A stretch of DNA of 64,000 nucleotides, taken from positions 868,001 through 932,000 of the forward strand of contig RCAB01000001.1 in the NCBI GenBank assembly GCA_003640385.1, given 5' to 3'. This DNA comes from Setaria digitata (Eukaryota; Nematoda; Chromadorea; Rhabditida; Setariidae). Every line of letters starts with the position of its first letter. The stretch's first letter is position 1. The notes under the pieces were generated by a model. It was not told the origin of the DNA, did not search any database, and saw only the letters and a program-made list of their open reading frames with translations. This document shows positions 38,201 through 51,252 of the stretch, one piece after another. The position numbers were made by a program, and so were the translations under genes.

Positions 38201-39778
38201 ACGGTGAGTCTGAAAAAATTATAACTCATGTAAAGTAAGAAATTGAAAGACTCTTCTTGTAATGTTGCTGTAATTTAGAATTTTGATAATATATTATTAT
38301 CAGAATAAGTTCGTGACTCTCCAGTTTCTTTCAGTTTATATTTTTCAAAAAAAAAAAAAAAATGTTTTAGATTTTTAAAAGACTGGAATCTTCTGTGGCT
38401 AAAACAAAAGGTGAAATTGCTGAGCTCAATGACAAGTTGATGAAAACGAAAACTGCTTCCGAAGGGACGAAAATATCTGATGATGCAAACGGTTGCAGTG
38501 TTGCCGTGGAATCTGACGTCGGTGTGGATCTTGCTGTTTCCGACGGTTTGTGCTTCAGATTAAAAAATGATTAATAAATCCAAATTGCATATTTGCATAT
38601 TGAATGGAATACTTTTTTGAATAAGTTTAGAATTTTTTTTAATTTTAGGAGGTGAGTTATCAGCTGGCGATATAATTTCTTCTCCAAAAAAAGTTCGCCT
38701 TCAGGACTCTTCACAGGTTTGTTTTAAGGCATAGTCTTCTGTATGTTTTAGTAATTTTAGTAACCGTAATCTCTCTTGAGGTGCCCAAATATATTTTGTG
38801 TTCCGCTGATTATTTTACCAGACTTATTCAAAAGAAAAAAATCCCCTTTCTAAAGAACTTATAGTAAAAATAGCGGGCAGTGGGCGGAAAAGGTAGTTTT
38901 AGAAAATTTTAAAACGGTTGGTGCAAAGATATTAGTTGAAATTAATAAAAGGTGGCTTTTTTCCACTTAGTCTTTGCTTTTAAATTTATTTTAGTATTTC
39001 CTTTCAGACCCTTGACAATCGTTCAAAAATGGTTGCTGTTCGCGGTTTCGAACCAGGAACGGAAAATGAAGTTATTATTCACATGGAACATTTTGGCGAA
39101 CTAGTTGACATGGACTTTGGAGCTCCTGCTCTTGATAAATCAGTTACTGCATATTTTACCTATAAAAAAAGGCGTGATGCGGAACAGGTATTTAATCAGA
39201 TTTTGCTTTTCTCCTCGGAGAAACTTTTTATTTTTAGCAACAAAATATTTAATAGGTTCGGACTTAGCATCATTTTCTACGCAACACATTTAAAGGCAGT
39301 ATCCCTGGGAGCAGATTACCCTGTTGGACACTTAATAGTAGAGTGGGCTCCGAAATGTGGCGCTGAGGCGAGTGGTGTTGTTCCAGATGAGAAACGACAA
39401 CCGTCTGAACGGGTAACTCCTGCTGCATTACTGGCGAGTTGTCCATTGGATGAGGTTTGTTCTAATGTTACACTTCTACACTTTCGCTATTCAGACCAAG
39501 AACTTCATAGCATTAACAGGTTATATCTGAATCGATTTATATACAAGATTCCTTAAAACAGAAGCTGGTGTTTATAGCAGAAGATCTGTGATTTTGACGA
39601 ATTTTATAACGCTCGGTAGACTTTATTTGAATGGTGAATTGTAACTAATTTTTTGATTAGTTTTTCAACTTTCCTACATTTCTCGCTGTGTCTCCTTACA
39701 AATTCTATAGAGGCTATGGTATTTTATCTATTTTATCTTAATAAATTTCAGTCGGACGATGATGGCAATGAAGATTAG
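34176..39778 (+). CDS. rbm-26: RNA-binding protein RBM26/27 homologue
   Basis: Predicted 871-residue nuclear RNA-binding protein. In vertebrates RBM26/27 belong to the poly(A) tail exosome targeting (PAXT) network that removes nuclear polyadenylated RNA. Exons: 34176-34234, 34333-34451, 34632-34861, 34956-35098, 35389-35580, 35737-36038, 36138-36376, 36595-36774, 36996-37160, 37294-37506, 37800-37964, 38371-38545, 38649-38716, 39008-39187, 39296-39454, 39752-39778. Domains in order: PWI-like N-terminus (MIIEAPEALRTWL, ICDAEPAALAKYVLALL), an Arg/Ser-rich stretch, a CCCH zinc finger (KKRCRDYDEKGYCMKGDQC with IYDHG following), a Pro-rich region, RRM1 (LQVRKIPAELNNIAKLNEHF, LNNRFIKVFWH), a long coiled coil (RRRRKQEKENRMR onwards), RRM2 (MVAVRGFEPGTENEVIIHME) and an acidic C-terminus SDDDGNED. 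Intron 36039-36137 is stop-free and divisible by three. A 38-base exon-like block in intron 4 was left out because it breaks the frame. Confidence 0.93.
35249..35275. repeat. (AT)n microsatellite
   Basis: A run of about 13 AT units inside rbm-26 intron 4, just after the exon-like 38-base block. Confidence 0.9.
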
Positions 39779-40839
39779 CTGAAGTGATATTTGGTCAGTA
39801 ATCTTCCACGTTTCATTTTCAGGCAAGATTTTTTGGCATGCGTGAAAAATGCCTGAGCAGGCTACATTCTCTATTAAAGTTCCTTTAGTACAAATCAGAA
39901 ATTTTTTATACCAAGAAAATTTCCACCCTTATGAAATTTGGTGGTTCATTTGCAGAAGTAATCTTATTGTTCAGCCTGTACAGGTAGCACTCTCTTTATA
40001 ATTGTATTTCCCAGTTCATAAAAATGCTTCCTCCTGAAGTCTGTGTTATCTATGGTTTTTCCTTTTTTTCTTTTAATTCTCTTTGTATTTCTGTTGTGAT
40101 TATTTTTATGACATTGCTGTTTGAAGAAAAGAAAAATTAATATCGGCTCGGAAAAGAAAATGAAAATAAATTTTATCCTGAATAAAAAAAAAAATTGAAA
40201 CACAAAACAAAAAGAATGAAAATGACACCGGGCCGTAAAAAAAGAACAGAGAGAAAGCAATAATGTTTGCTGGAACAAAGTGAGGTTGATGTCTTTGTAT
40301 TAAAAGAGGTCTTCAAGTTTTGTTTCTGGAAGTTGTCATTCTTGCTACTCAGCACATGCAGTGCAGTGTGGTCGTTCCTTCTGTTACATTGTTCGGCCTC
40401 AACCATTTCTTTTCGGAAGTCTTCGGATTAGGAAGTCTGCGGTTACAGCACGGGTTTGTTCTCTGTTTTTGCTCACTACTATTTATTTGATCTTCGATTC
40501 AGTTATTGCTTTCCTTTTTTATTAGCTATTTTTATGCTTTCTCCAGCATTTCTGCAGCAAAAAAACCTACTTCGACTTTCTTGTTTCTGAAGTAATAGAA
40601 GTCTGCTTTTACCTCTGAACTACTGGGGGGAATATTAATTCCGATTGTACGTGATAGCGTACTTCCGAATGATTTGATGGAGTAAATAATGTGGTATAGG
40701 ACCATATGGAAGTGACATCGACGTTCAAGGATTTCGAATTTTATGGTGTTTAATCGTTATCGTTTAGGGTGTGTTTATGAGCGGTGAGTCCATTAATTTA
40801 AAATGGTTTCAACTGCCTTTACTGGTTACCAGGCTTGTA
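39779..40839. other. 3' flank of rbm-26
   Basis: No coding frame supported. Presumably the rbm-26 3'UTR followed by the promoter or leader of the downstream candidate small gene; an ATTAAA-type signal is present about 90 bases after the stop codon. Confidence 0.45.
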
Positions 40840-41644
40840 ATGAGGTTCCTTCGACTTGCAGTTTCTTGTACAATGTTAGTAATGTGCACCTTTTCCGGTT
40901 TGCCACTGATTATTCGCCAAATAAATCAGTTACCTAATTGCATGGTAAGATGAAAGAGGGACAATGAACTTTAGTATCCATTGTTTCATAAATGATGTTA
41001 AGGAAGTTAAAGGATTATTTTACTTGAATATGTGTATCAAAAATTTATACAAATGTTTATTGTAAATTCTTTGCTCATACTTTCCAACGTAACTTAAATA
41101 CCTGTTGTAAAGCAAGGATCAATGAACTCTTCATGCAGTGTTCTTGATTCCTCGTGTTTTTGTGAAATGAAATGGCAATACTGAATTCTTTCGTTATTTT
41201 TTCAAACTTAGTTTGAGATCAGCTAATCAAGACGTTTCCAATAAATTTAAAAAAGTACACTTAATATATGACGTGAGTGTGTTGCCATTTGTTGCATTCT
41301 GTGATACTGTTCCAAAAAATTTTATGGTTGCAGACAATAAGGAAATATACTTTTTACCCGTAGAAACTCGCTGGAAACGCGCAGTACATAGGAACGAAAA
41401 TGACTGGTAAGGGAGGTGCGTGCATTTCAATGATTGATTCAGTGTTAACTAGTTTAACTTTTACTGTTGGATGAGTAAGTGAATGTAGGAAGATGAAAAA
41501 ATTGAGGATAGGAAACAATTTACTATAACCTATTCCGAAACTGGATATTTCAGAATAAATATGGAAGCAAAAAGCAGTGGAAGAGACAGCACGGGCAGGG
41601 CTGTGTCTGCTTTTGCTTCAAGGCAGGAGAGAAGGGTAAATTGA
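40840..41644 (+). CDS. Candidate small secreted protein
   Basis: A four-exon gene of 153 residues can be built: 40840-40944, 41003-41031, 41212-41406, 41512-41644; all phases agree and the introns are 58, 180 and 105 bases. The N-terminus MRFLRLAVSCTMLVMCTFSG has the form of a signal peptide or membrane anchor. The mature part reads as globular (KKVHLIYDVSVLPFVAF, EIYFLPVETRWKRAVHRNEN, WKQFTITYSETGYFRINME) and ends in a basic Ser-rich tail. A ttaccag acceptor 7 bases before the ATG would suit trans-splicing. I recognise no family. The second exon (29 bases) is the weakest link and the exon 4 acceptor (gaggatag) is poor. It ends 293 bases from the convergent TMEM132 gene. It could instead be a decayed gene. 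Confidence 0.4.
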
Positions 41645-41937
41645 AGATCATCCACCTTGAACTTGCTTTTTGAGTGTGGTTCTAGTGAAATAGAAGCGGT
41701 GCCAGCCATCAAACGGTTCTCTGGGAGGAACATTCAGTCAGGTATGTGCATGATTAATACTGTACAGTGTATAGTGAAGAAACTAAGAACTCGAATTAAA
41801 TTTCGATGCTTAATGCGCACTGATGTAATGTGATGAAGAGTAAATTACGAAAGCGGAGGAATATATAAAATGAAGCGACTAAAAAGATCAAGTTCCAAAT
41901 AAATGGTAAGGTGAAAAGTAGAGAATGAAGATGGCTC

Positions 41938-44900
41938 TCAGGTGACTGTTTCTCGGACTCCATCCATGTCAGGCATGGAATCAAGGCTAAAATCACGATT
42001 GATATGCCGCCAATATACCTGTCTGGGTGTCGCCGTTATGGTTTCTGTGCACCATGAATTTTTCTCGTCACCAGCGGAAGTCACTGGGCTAAAGCTGTAC
42101 CCTAAACAGATATAACTATCTCGCAGTACTTTAGAATAGCCCTGAAAGTAAATGTGAGAGGAAGGAAGCATCAGAACTGGACGAAGTATCTGGAAGAATT
42201 CGTTCCTCTATTTCCTTTTTATAAGAAGTGAACCCGTCATTTGGAAAGCTTTCCTTAGATTCAGTCTCTCACCATTAGAATTGGTGTACGAATATCTGCA
42301 GAGATTGTGTTCTGACGAACTGCTATCAATCATTGCATTTCTCGTCAGCTTAGCTCTTGGCCTACTGCGCCAACTCGTTGTATGTCTTCCTAACGAATTA
42401 AGATTGATCTAAAATACTTCCAATTTGAAAGTAATAATTATTAGTCTTGAATTTCTTGTGCATGTGACCTTTAATTAGATTTTATTTGTGAACAAGATGA
42501 TAATTTGTACTGTTCAAGATATTATTAGTCTAGTGGATGATTTAACTTACAGCCACGGCAGGTTGAGGAGAAATAAACACGCTGATTTCCGATCCACGAT
42601 ATGATATACTGCGTTGAGTACTTCCAATGGTTGCATTTGATGCATTTTCAGCAATATCCACGGTTGATTTTTGTGAATACCTAAATTACCCTTTGCATTA
42701 TAATAATGTTCCACTTTCACTCTCCGGTGGGAAAAGTAAAGCTTCTCTTCCTTTATTTCATTAGCTCCTAATACCAAATCAGCAACTCTATAATACTCAT
42801 TTAATTAAAATGAAAACTGAAGGTTCTCACTAATTCTTTGTTCTACCTCCATTAAAGTTTCTATTTTCTGCAATTACTGCATTTCTCAAAATAATATTGG
42901 AACACAGTTCCAGTGACACAATTCCGATAAATGAATGCAGCAAACCTGCTGTTTATACTTGCACTATCAATTTGCGCTTTGGATAGCCATATCCATTCCT
43001 GTGAATTTTCATCCTTCCCGCATGAACTTGACGAGCTTAATCGAGTAAGAATTGGCAGAACTAATTTTTCATAACCTTCGTTGAATGGTTGTCTGGCTCT
43101 TGAACCTACCGCATGTACAATACCTATTATTGCTGCCAATAGGATGATTAGTCCAAGCAACACTTCCGAATTCCAACTGCCAGAGTTGGTGTTTGATTCC
43201 AGTTTTATGCTACTGTTATCTGCAACATATGTGACAATAATTGCTTTGTTATAACTCATATCTATATGAGCCCCTGGGAAAAGTTCATGTTAGGAATTAA
43301 CCACCTCTTTAGATCACTAATTGTAGTTCATTAATATATTATAGCATCTTAAGAATTATTAAGGTTTCTAGAAATTTGATCCAGTATTTCGCGAAAAAAA
43401 AAACTTAAGTTTTAAAATATAACTATAAATAACTCCTGCTATTTTGCTACTTGTGGAAGTTGCGTACTTGTACTTGTGACAAGTAGTTCTGTGAACCTAC
43501 AGTGTTTATGCAGGAAGGTTTTTAGCTCTACTTAGATTTGAACAGAAATGAAAGAAATTATTTTCAAAACTGTGCGAAACCTTTTGCCATTAATCATTTT
43601 AATATGACTGCTTCTATTATTATTGTTCAGAATCTCTTAACTTTGTTCGTTAAATGGGCATGTGAGGAGAGCATGACTGAGCAGTAAAATTCTTCTTCAC
43701 AAAGCGTCCTGCCACTCTTCTTGAAATTTATTTCGCCACACATCGAAAACAGGAAAAGGTCAACCCATTGGATGGACAATTTTCGCTTGAAACAGTGAGA
43801 CGGAGCTCTGTGCGGATGTGATAAAATTTCATAGCTAAACTAACAACTGATGGCTGATGAGCTGATAGGCTTCTTTTCTTTGAATTCGATTTGTACGGGA
43901 TAATCAATTTGCACAATAGCTCTCGAGTCTGGTTCACTGCATTGAACGGGGCTGTGTAAGCTGACCGAAATTAGTACGTTCTTGGTATTCTGTAGAACGA
44001 TCAGTTCGATATCGTGTCTACCTGGTCCATGATTCAGTGCTATAGCTTGCTCATCCGAACTCCATCCTCTCAGTACATACTGATCTGACGGGACGTCACT
44101 CAACTCAAGCATCTGTTCGTCCGAAAAATATAGTCGGCAAACTAGTGTTGCATGCTGCAAACATTTGTTTCTAGTTGTTTGTTACCTCCTTGCTTCAAGT
44201 GAGAACTGATCACATTCCTCCCTTTTGCGTCTGAACTTTCCTAGCAACGATATGCTACTTATCACTGGCTTGAGTAATCACACAATTTCTGAGCTTAGCA
44301 AAAGTCACGTTGTACAAGAAATATTTTCTAGTTTTTTTTTTTTTCTAATACTAGGAACGATTGCCACTAGAATGGAAGGTTTTACAGGTTACCTGGTACT
44401 TGTAGGTCAAAGTGTTTTCAATAAATGTTGAGACGACATATTCATGAGTCCTTGTAGGAATTCGTTCAATATCCAAAGCTATGTCAACAACCCCTTCCAC
44501 CGCAAGACGTCTTATCGAAACAACATCCTCTGTTACCTAAGCATTAAGTTTTTTTGGAAAAAAAAGAAAAATTCTTAACAAGATATTAGTATATTATACC
44601 ATAATTGGAGCACTGCCGTAATCGATGCTTGGAGTATTCGAGCGAACTGTTATCCTATAAAATTGAAATTTAGCAGAGAAAACAGTACTAGTCTGCTGTT
44701 GCTTGACTGTCATCTACAGACCTTGCTGAGCCGGGACGATGAGCTACAACAAAAATACGGTCTTGTCGGGGTAAGACAACGGCGACGCCAATGTTCGAAC
44801 TGTGTACATGATTGACAGTCAGTGAAGTGACATCAAATAAAATGTCTCGGTCACCCGACAGATAGATACGCTCTCCTGTCTCTTTGTCACCTACGTAATA

Positions 44901-47900
44901 ACTTGCGAGAATGCGCACCTGCAAAGCGGTATATTTATGATGCCTTTTGATTGCTGCTGGAATAAGTAGGTGTATAGTGATGTTACCGTGTTTACGTGGA
45001 AGAGTTGGGTCTCTACACTAAATCTAGTCCGGTAAATTGTCTGCAACTTAGGACACCAAGCAAGGCCCACGAGAAGAACCGGAATAACCATTAGTTAAAA
45101 TGCTTCTGTTTGGACCTACCTCAGCTTGTTGATACTTGTTAGTGCAACCAAACTGCCTTGCTTCCCTTTTACGTCTACGTTTATTCGGAAGCCATTTCCA
45201 GACCGCTATTTGCCAGTCTGAAATGATGTAAGAATTTTTCTGGAAGTACCTGAAACAAGGAAAATCGAAATTCTTACTGGTGAAGTCGGGGACGGATATA
45301 AGTATTGTTGATGAACGTTTACGGTTAATCGAAAATGAAATTCGGCATATAACTAGTAGATTTTGTTGCTATGGTGTGAGCTTATCGTTTCTTTCCAGCA
45401 ATTCAAATCCTCTACTAACTTGAAGCGAGAAAAAGCAAGCAGGAGAACCTTTAATAGCATTCAGCACTGGATCGGATATCCAAACAGTTATCGGAAGTCG
45501 TGGATACCAAACAGTAACTTCAATCGAAGTGGTCAATGTTTCAAAGTGAACGTGTACTTTAACCCTACCCATACCACGCAATTCCGAACTGTAATTAATG
45601 GTGGGATGTTTTAATTCATTTCGTTATATCGTCTTTTGAGGAAGTTTTATTGATTTCCTTTAATAGTAGAGTTTTAATGATTTGACTTGCAAATTTGAAG
45701 GTATGCCCGGAGACAAAGGTATATGTACTTTATTAGTTGGTCTTATCATTAGGCACAATATGCCAACTGGAAATTTCAGATATGTGGAAAGGATGAGGTA
45801 GTTCTTTCATAGCCTAATCACCACAATCCAGAGCATAAACGAACCCATCAACGTATATAGAACTGCAGGTTGGTGAAGCCTTCAAAACCCGCGATTCAGC
45901 ACTCAAGCAATGTGAATTGCTGGTTACGTCGTTTAGATTTCCACCTTCCGTAACAGAAAATATTCTCATCGGTATAGCAACCTGCTTCCCTGACAATACC
46001 GCTGTGTTGACCAAGTTCTCTCCCTGAACATTTCCTTATTAGAGAAAGAGATTTCATAATCACATGAACAGAAATTGAGACTGCAAAAAATAGTTTAACT
46101 GATAACAATCTACTTTGATCACTGGTAGCAAAGCATATACAAAATCCGAAAATATACGGAACTGCGTTGTCACTCGTTTTGCTGTCTTTTTTTCCTAAAA
46201 GTTATACTTTAACAAATTTTTATTTTCACGAAGTTCATCGTTATCAAGAAGTGATATATTTCGATGAAGCCAATGGATATCAGGCCTGAAACATCAATTT
46301 TTATCAGTAAAGCGCTGTTCATGAATTGATCAATTGATAGTGAATTCTATCAAGCCGTCAACTTCCTTAATAATAAGTGATATATAAAACACTTTAGGAC
46401 TAATGCTAAGGGACCATTATGAGATACATTTATAGCCAGTCGTATTGGAATGAACGACACTAACACGGTTGCACTGGACATAAAACTCCGATCGCGGAAC
46501 TGCTATAGAACTTATTCAAGAAAGACTAATAAAACATTATACCATGTAAGTGGAATTTTCAGAGAGAAAATACTGTACTTCCCAATGAACGTTGATCAAA
46601 TCACTGTGAATAGAGTTCGATTGCGTTTCTGATTTTGCTTTTGCTGGGCCTTTTATTTTGATTAACATCATCATTACATAACCATTGAACCTGTAAGTAG
46701 TAAAAAGTAATGTGAACAATATTAATATGTCATGTAATATTTGTAAGTATTAGATGGATAAGGTAAAGAAATTAACAGTAAATTGAAGAAGTGGAGTTTA
46801 ATTTTTATTCATTTCAAAGACAGAACTGATCACTGCTCATAATTTAATGTTCGCATGATGCAACTTTATCCGTTGCAGCAAATGGCGAAGTTAAAAATTC
46901 GGTTTATACATGGTATTATAGTTTAATGTTAATTATTAGACGGTTGTTATTGATGTCGTGAAAGACAAGTTAGCATGTGACACATGATAAAAAAAATCAA
47001 AAATAATCCGAAAAATGCTAATAGAAATTGATTTACCTGCCCAACTTATCATCGGAGGAAGAAGACGAATGATAATGACATGTAAAAATGATATGACTAT
47101 CGGAATGAGTATCTGTTTCCACTTGTACAGTCCATAACTTTGGATCGGCTGAAGTGACACTGAGAAGTTTCAAATGACTGTTCAGCCAAACCCTGCAGTA
47201 TTCAGTCTAATGGGGAATTTTTATTTTTAATTTTGATCATTCAGAGGTAAGAGCAAGAGAACTTTTTTTTGAGGGAAATAAGGATTTCTTATTTCTGTGA
47301 GGGAAATGATTCAGAGAGCTAAAGTGCACCTGAGACTATCTAGATGGAAAGAGTACAAAAAAGTGCTTTATTGGCTATGGCAAGTGTGTACAGCATTAAA
47401 ATAACTTTAAAATTAATTACTACAACGCAAAAAGCTTTTACATCTATATGATGAATAGGGTAATTTTTTGCAGGCACAAATCAAAACTTGGAAATGAACA
47501 AGATGAAAAGAGAAAAAAAAAAAAAACCTTATTTTTATGGCAGTAAAGCGAGTTTCATTGCTACCGTTGTAATCAAAATGTAATAAAAGAGTTGTAAGTG
47601 AATTTGCTGCAAAGGTAAAATTCGTTGGTGATTGTAACTGCAAGTGCCTAAAATGATTTGAATTTGAAGCAATTTATTTCACAACTTTAATTTTTCAAGC
47701 AGCTGATTTCCTGGTTCTCAAGAAAAATATGAGAGTTGATACTCTGAGGTCTTTTCTTAAATCATAGTAGACAAATGATGGCTACACTTAAATTAGTAAT
47801 AATTTCGGCAGACAATTTGAGTTTTAATTTGTGACGAAGTTTTAATATTTCGTTTTTTCTTTTTCTAATTTAGCAAATGATATACACATACAACAAGGGG

Positions 47901-48933
47901 AACTGTTTGTCGAGATCAAACGACTTGTAACTTAGAAGAGGCGACAGCAGTGTTATTTTTGTACGATGTTGTTCAGCACCTATAGCACCACATTCCTTAT
48001 CTGTGGAATGCAGAAGCGTTATGCTCTGTAATTCACCAGTTTTATTTGATATCAGTATTTTCGAAATATTCTGAAAATTTTTATGAGCGACGATGAAAAC
48101 TTTCAGAAGGATGCTTTATTTGCTGGATCTGCTCCGCACTCAGAAGTTCCTGTTTGCTTGATCTCATTAACCTACTGACAGATTGAATATAGTGCTACTG
48201 ACAGATTGGTTTTATTCAGTCAAAAAGCGGTACAGTGCTCTCGAATTGTCCGACATTAACGGAAGATCCCTCAAGTTTCGGTCTGTGGAAGTTTTGTGGT
48301 TAGTTTATAGAATGCTATACATATATATAGCAACTGAAAAGTGAATAAACCTGCTTATGGCCGTTGTTAAGCGGAAACCAAGAATAAGGTACAATGATTC
48401 TCAGAAGGCACGACTGACGGGCAGAATCAAACGGCGATAAGGTGCATGACACAGGGACCGTTACCGATGTTAACAGAGTCAACTGCGTGGTGACACAGAG
48501 TGGATGACGAACGTGTGACAGTATTGAAATATCTGCTACTGCTATCAAATCCACAAATGGCCTCTCCTGAATAACAGTGGGTGAATTATTTTGTAAATAA
48601 GTCTAAAGTAGTAATTCTTACTAAAGAGATTATCGTTGAAGCAATCTTGATCATCACAGCACAATCGAGTCTTCGGATGTTGTCTAGTGGAAGCACATGA
48701 CGTCGTCCAGATTCTGTCCCAACGATAGAGCTTGAGCGAGATGGACAACCATCCTGCAATAATATAAAGAATTATATTTTTGTCTTAACTGAACTTTGAA
48801 ACGAACTGTCAAATTTAACGGAAAATGTCAAAACAAACCTGCAAAAAAATAGTCGTCTTGTTATAATTAATACCATGTTGTGGTGAGAACAACACAAATG
48901 CATTCACATCAGAAACCACGGAGAGGTAGATTC
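41938..48933 (-). CDS. tmem-132: TMEM132 family protein (5' end missing)
   Basis: Type I membrane protein of the TMEM132 family, with a large extracellular Ig/cohesin-like part; in C. elegans and mammals it is linked to neuronal adhesion and actin control. Exons on the minus strand: 48933-48839, 48753-48622, 48566-48351, an unresolved part at about 48310-48176, 48113-47925, 47647-47528, 47159-47037, 46690-46543, 46502-46401, 46023-45845, 45588-45449, 45217-45120, 44918-44722, 44654-44600, 44536-44393, 44154-43848, 43219-42946, 42680-42551, 42408-42273, 42128-41938. Diagnostic: VPVSCTLSPF...SWFP, INVHWEVQYFL, PLALGENLVNTAVLSGKQ, SIEVTVWYPRLPITVWISDP, LNAI then WQIAVW, a basic NKRRRKREAR, RILASYYVGD, one membrane segment (LLGLIILLAAIIGIVHAV), and QEWIWLSKA in the cytosolic tail. 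About 990 residues are covered. The signal-peptide exon was not found upstream; the first listed exon begins in mid-codon. Introns at 46400 and 48112 have unusual splice sites chosen by alignment. Confidence 0.88.
48172..48207. repeat. 13-bp direct repeat at a TMEM132 splice region
   Basis: The 13-mer ctactgacagatt occurs at 48172-48184 and 48195-48207. On the minus strand each copy reads aatctgtcagtag and supplies tandem AG acceptors (cag, tag), and one copy also overlaps a GTAGGT donor. This explains why the local exon could not be fixed by eye. Confidence 0.8.
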
Positions 48934-51182
48934 CTGCAAGAAATTGTTTAAAAGAGATTCAGTACAGTGTTCAGTATCAAACATGGGCACATCACAAGAA
49001 GGGTTAGTAGTAACAGCAGCTGTGTTGAGTACAGTTCAGAGGATTACTAATTAATAATAATGCTGTAAATCTGAATTGGTTAAAGATTTACAAAAAGTTG
49101 AGTTATTTCCAATAAAAACCTTAGTTAAACTATATATCAGACTTCCGATTCATTCTTTCCTTCAGGTTAAGAAAGTTGATGAAGACAGAAGAGATGAGCA
49201 CAGATGCTTAAATCTCTTGAATGTAAGTGGCGAATAATTCTAAAACATCGTAGTGCACAGCGACATTCCTTGTTGTTCTTCGAAATTTTGTCAACTTTTC
49301 CCCTGACTACGTTGCACGGTCACAAGCTGCATGTTAATTCGTTAAGAATGCTTTCTCTTCTCTTAAAATTTGATTTTATTACTACAGAGAACTTGGAGGA
49401 AGAGAGGTCAACTTTCAACTCGGTGAACTGCTAGCTCACAGTACTACTCCTCACTAATTCTCAAATCGCCAGCCATTTTAGCTTTCCACTTGCGCACTGC
49501 TCTCTAAGGAGAGATTGAACCAACATTACATGAACATTAACGCTGTTTATTCCGCGATTATTGCATCTTCTTATTTCTAACCCGTAATTGTCTTGGCAGA
49601 AAAAAAAACCCAATCATCTCAATGATTTTCAGAATCCTTTCGTCATCATCAACTGTCGCGAAATTAAGATTCATTATTTTTGTTTCAGAACTCCGTCAGC
49701 ACTTTTCTTTACTTAATCTCGTAATTTTCAAACTTTCAGAAATAGATTCTTTCCAAAATTTTGGGAAGTGATATCTCATTCAATTATTTCTCTGGCTTCA
49801 TGTGATTATGAGGTTAACTTTTGCAGGACACTTCCTGGATCATCCAGCAAACATTTCTTCACTGATTCGCATTCAATCGTGTGTGACAAAAATTTTTTTT
49901 TTTTTTTAAGTCAGTGGGTAAATTTATTTACCAAGCTTTTTCTTATTCTTATGGATTTGAAGTTCCGGACGGATGTCGTAACAAAGATTTTGTCAGAAAA
50001 CTCTAAATATATGACCTTCGTTGACAAAAAACTTTTAAACCAGATTGCAAACCTTTACAGGTTTGTTTCTTGAAAATTTCTGAATTCTCCATCTTCATCC
50101 TTCGTCGAGTATGAAAAAGATCTATCTCTAACAGTATTTCTTTCATAATTCAACTCCAGACTTCAGCACTTCATTGTCCGTTTCCATTGATTCGCCTACA
50201 TCTTGACACTTAATATGAATTTTGTGTATCTAAAATATCTTGCTGAGGCTACTTTTCGGTTCACTCTTTCAACTATTAATTCCATCTGTTCGACTTCTTT
50301 GCTTGAGGATAATTTTTGGTACAAATAGTATGTCGCTCAGCTTTCCCTGGCACTTAATATCACTTTTTTAAATGTTATTTGATAAATAAGCGAAGTTACA
50401 TTTCGGCACAAAGAGGAAATTAAAGTTTGGTCAGTATAAAAGTCGGTCAGTTCTACTGCAAATTTCTGGAACATATCTAGTCTTAACTAGAGACGATCAT
50501 TTTGAACAGTGTCATTAAAAAAAAAAAAAAAAAAAAAAAGAGTGAAACTATTCCAATTGAAAAAGATTGTGTGGGCACATTCTGTGCTCTCGAGAATGAC
50601 GAGAAAGACTGGTTGATTGTCGATGAATATCATAAAAGTGAAGGATTTTTTTACAGTAAAATATTGTAAGTGTGATTTTCTTTAAGCCAATGATATATCC
50701 AACTGTTTCTCTCAATATCAGTACTCAATATTTCTCAGTACACCATATAATCCCAATGACAAAGTTGTATTGAATAAGAATCCATTACTTATCAAAAACT
50801 AACAACTAATGAAGGGTTTGTTTTTCGTCTTATATCATTTTCTGTGCTGTAATTCTTAAGCTGTTAAGAGGAAGATGTATCTATTGCTAATAATCAACTG
50901 ATGCTGCAAGTGGCTAAGTGGGAACTACTGAAACTAAGATTATTTACGAAAACAAATGTATTAGTCTAGAATGACACTTCTCCCTCCCTATACGAAGATT
51001 TATCTCTAGCATAAAAAAAACTTCCGAAATCAATGGAAACTTCGAAGTTTCAAAGCTCTCAAGCTAAGGAAATAAGAAATTATCCATTGCTTTATGAATT
51101 TCTGAATTTTCTAAATATTTCTGAGTCAATTAAGTCTCCCAAATGGATCTAGCATGTTGTGTGAAAATCTTTTAAGTATATC

Positions 51183-51201
51183 ATATATATATATATAGTA
51201 T

Positions 51202-51250
<49 letters not shown>
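51183..51250. repeat. Long (AT)n microsatellite
   Basis: Two AT runs (about 51183-51197 and 51204-51250) separated by gtatatc. They produce spurious Ile-Tyr frames on both strands. Confidence 0.92.

Positions 51251-51252
<2 letters not shown>

Noticed and set aside
41938..48933. First impression of a nuclear-pore gp210-type protein
   Set aside because: The Ig-like blocks with EVTVWYPRLPITVWISDP, NTAVLSGK and the EWIWL tail fit TMEM132 specifically, not gp210.
49450..49480. Minus-strand ATG with GTGAGG donor as TMEM132 exon 1
   Set aside because: It joins in phase but gives seven charged residues and no signal peptide, which the family requires.
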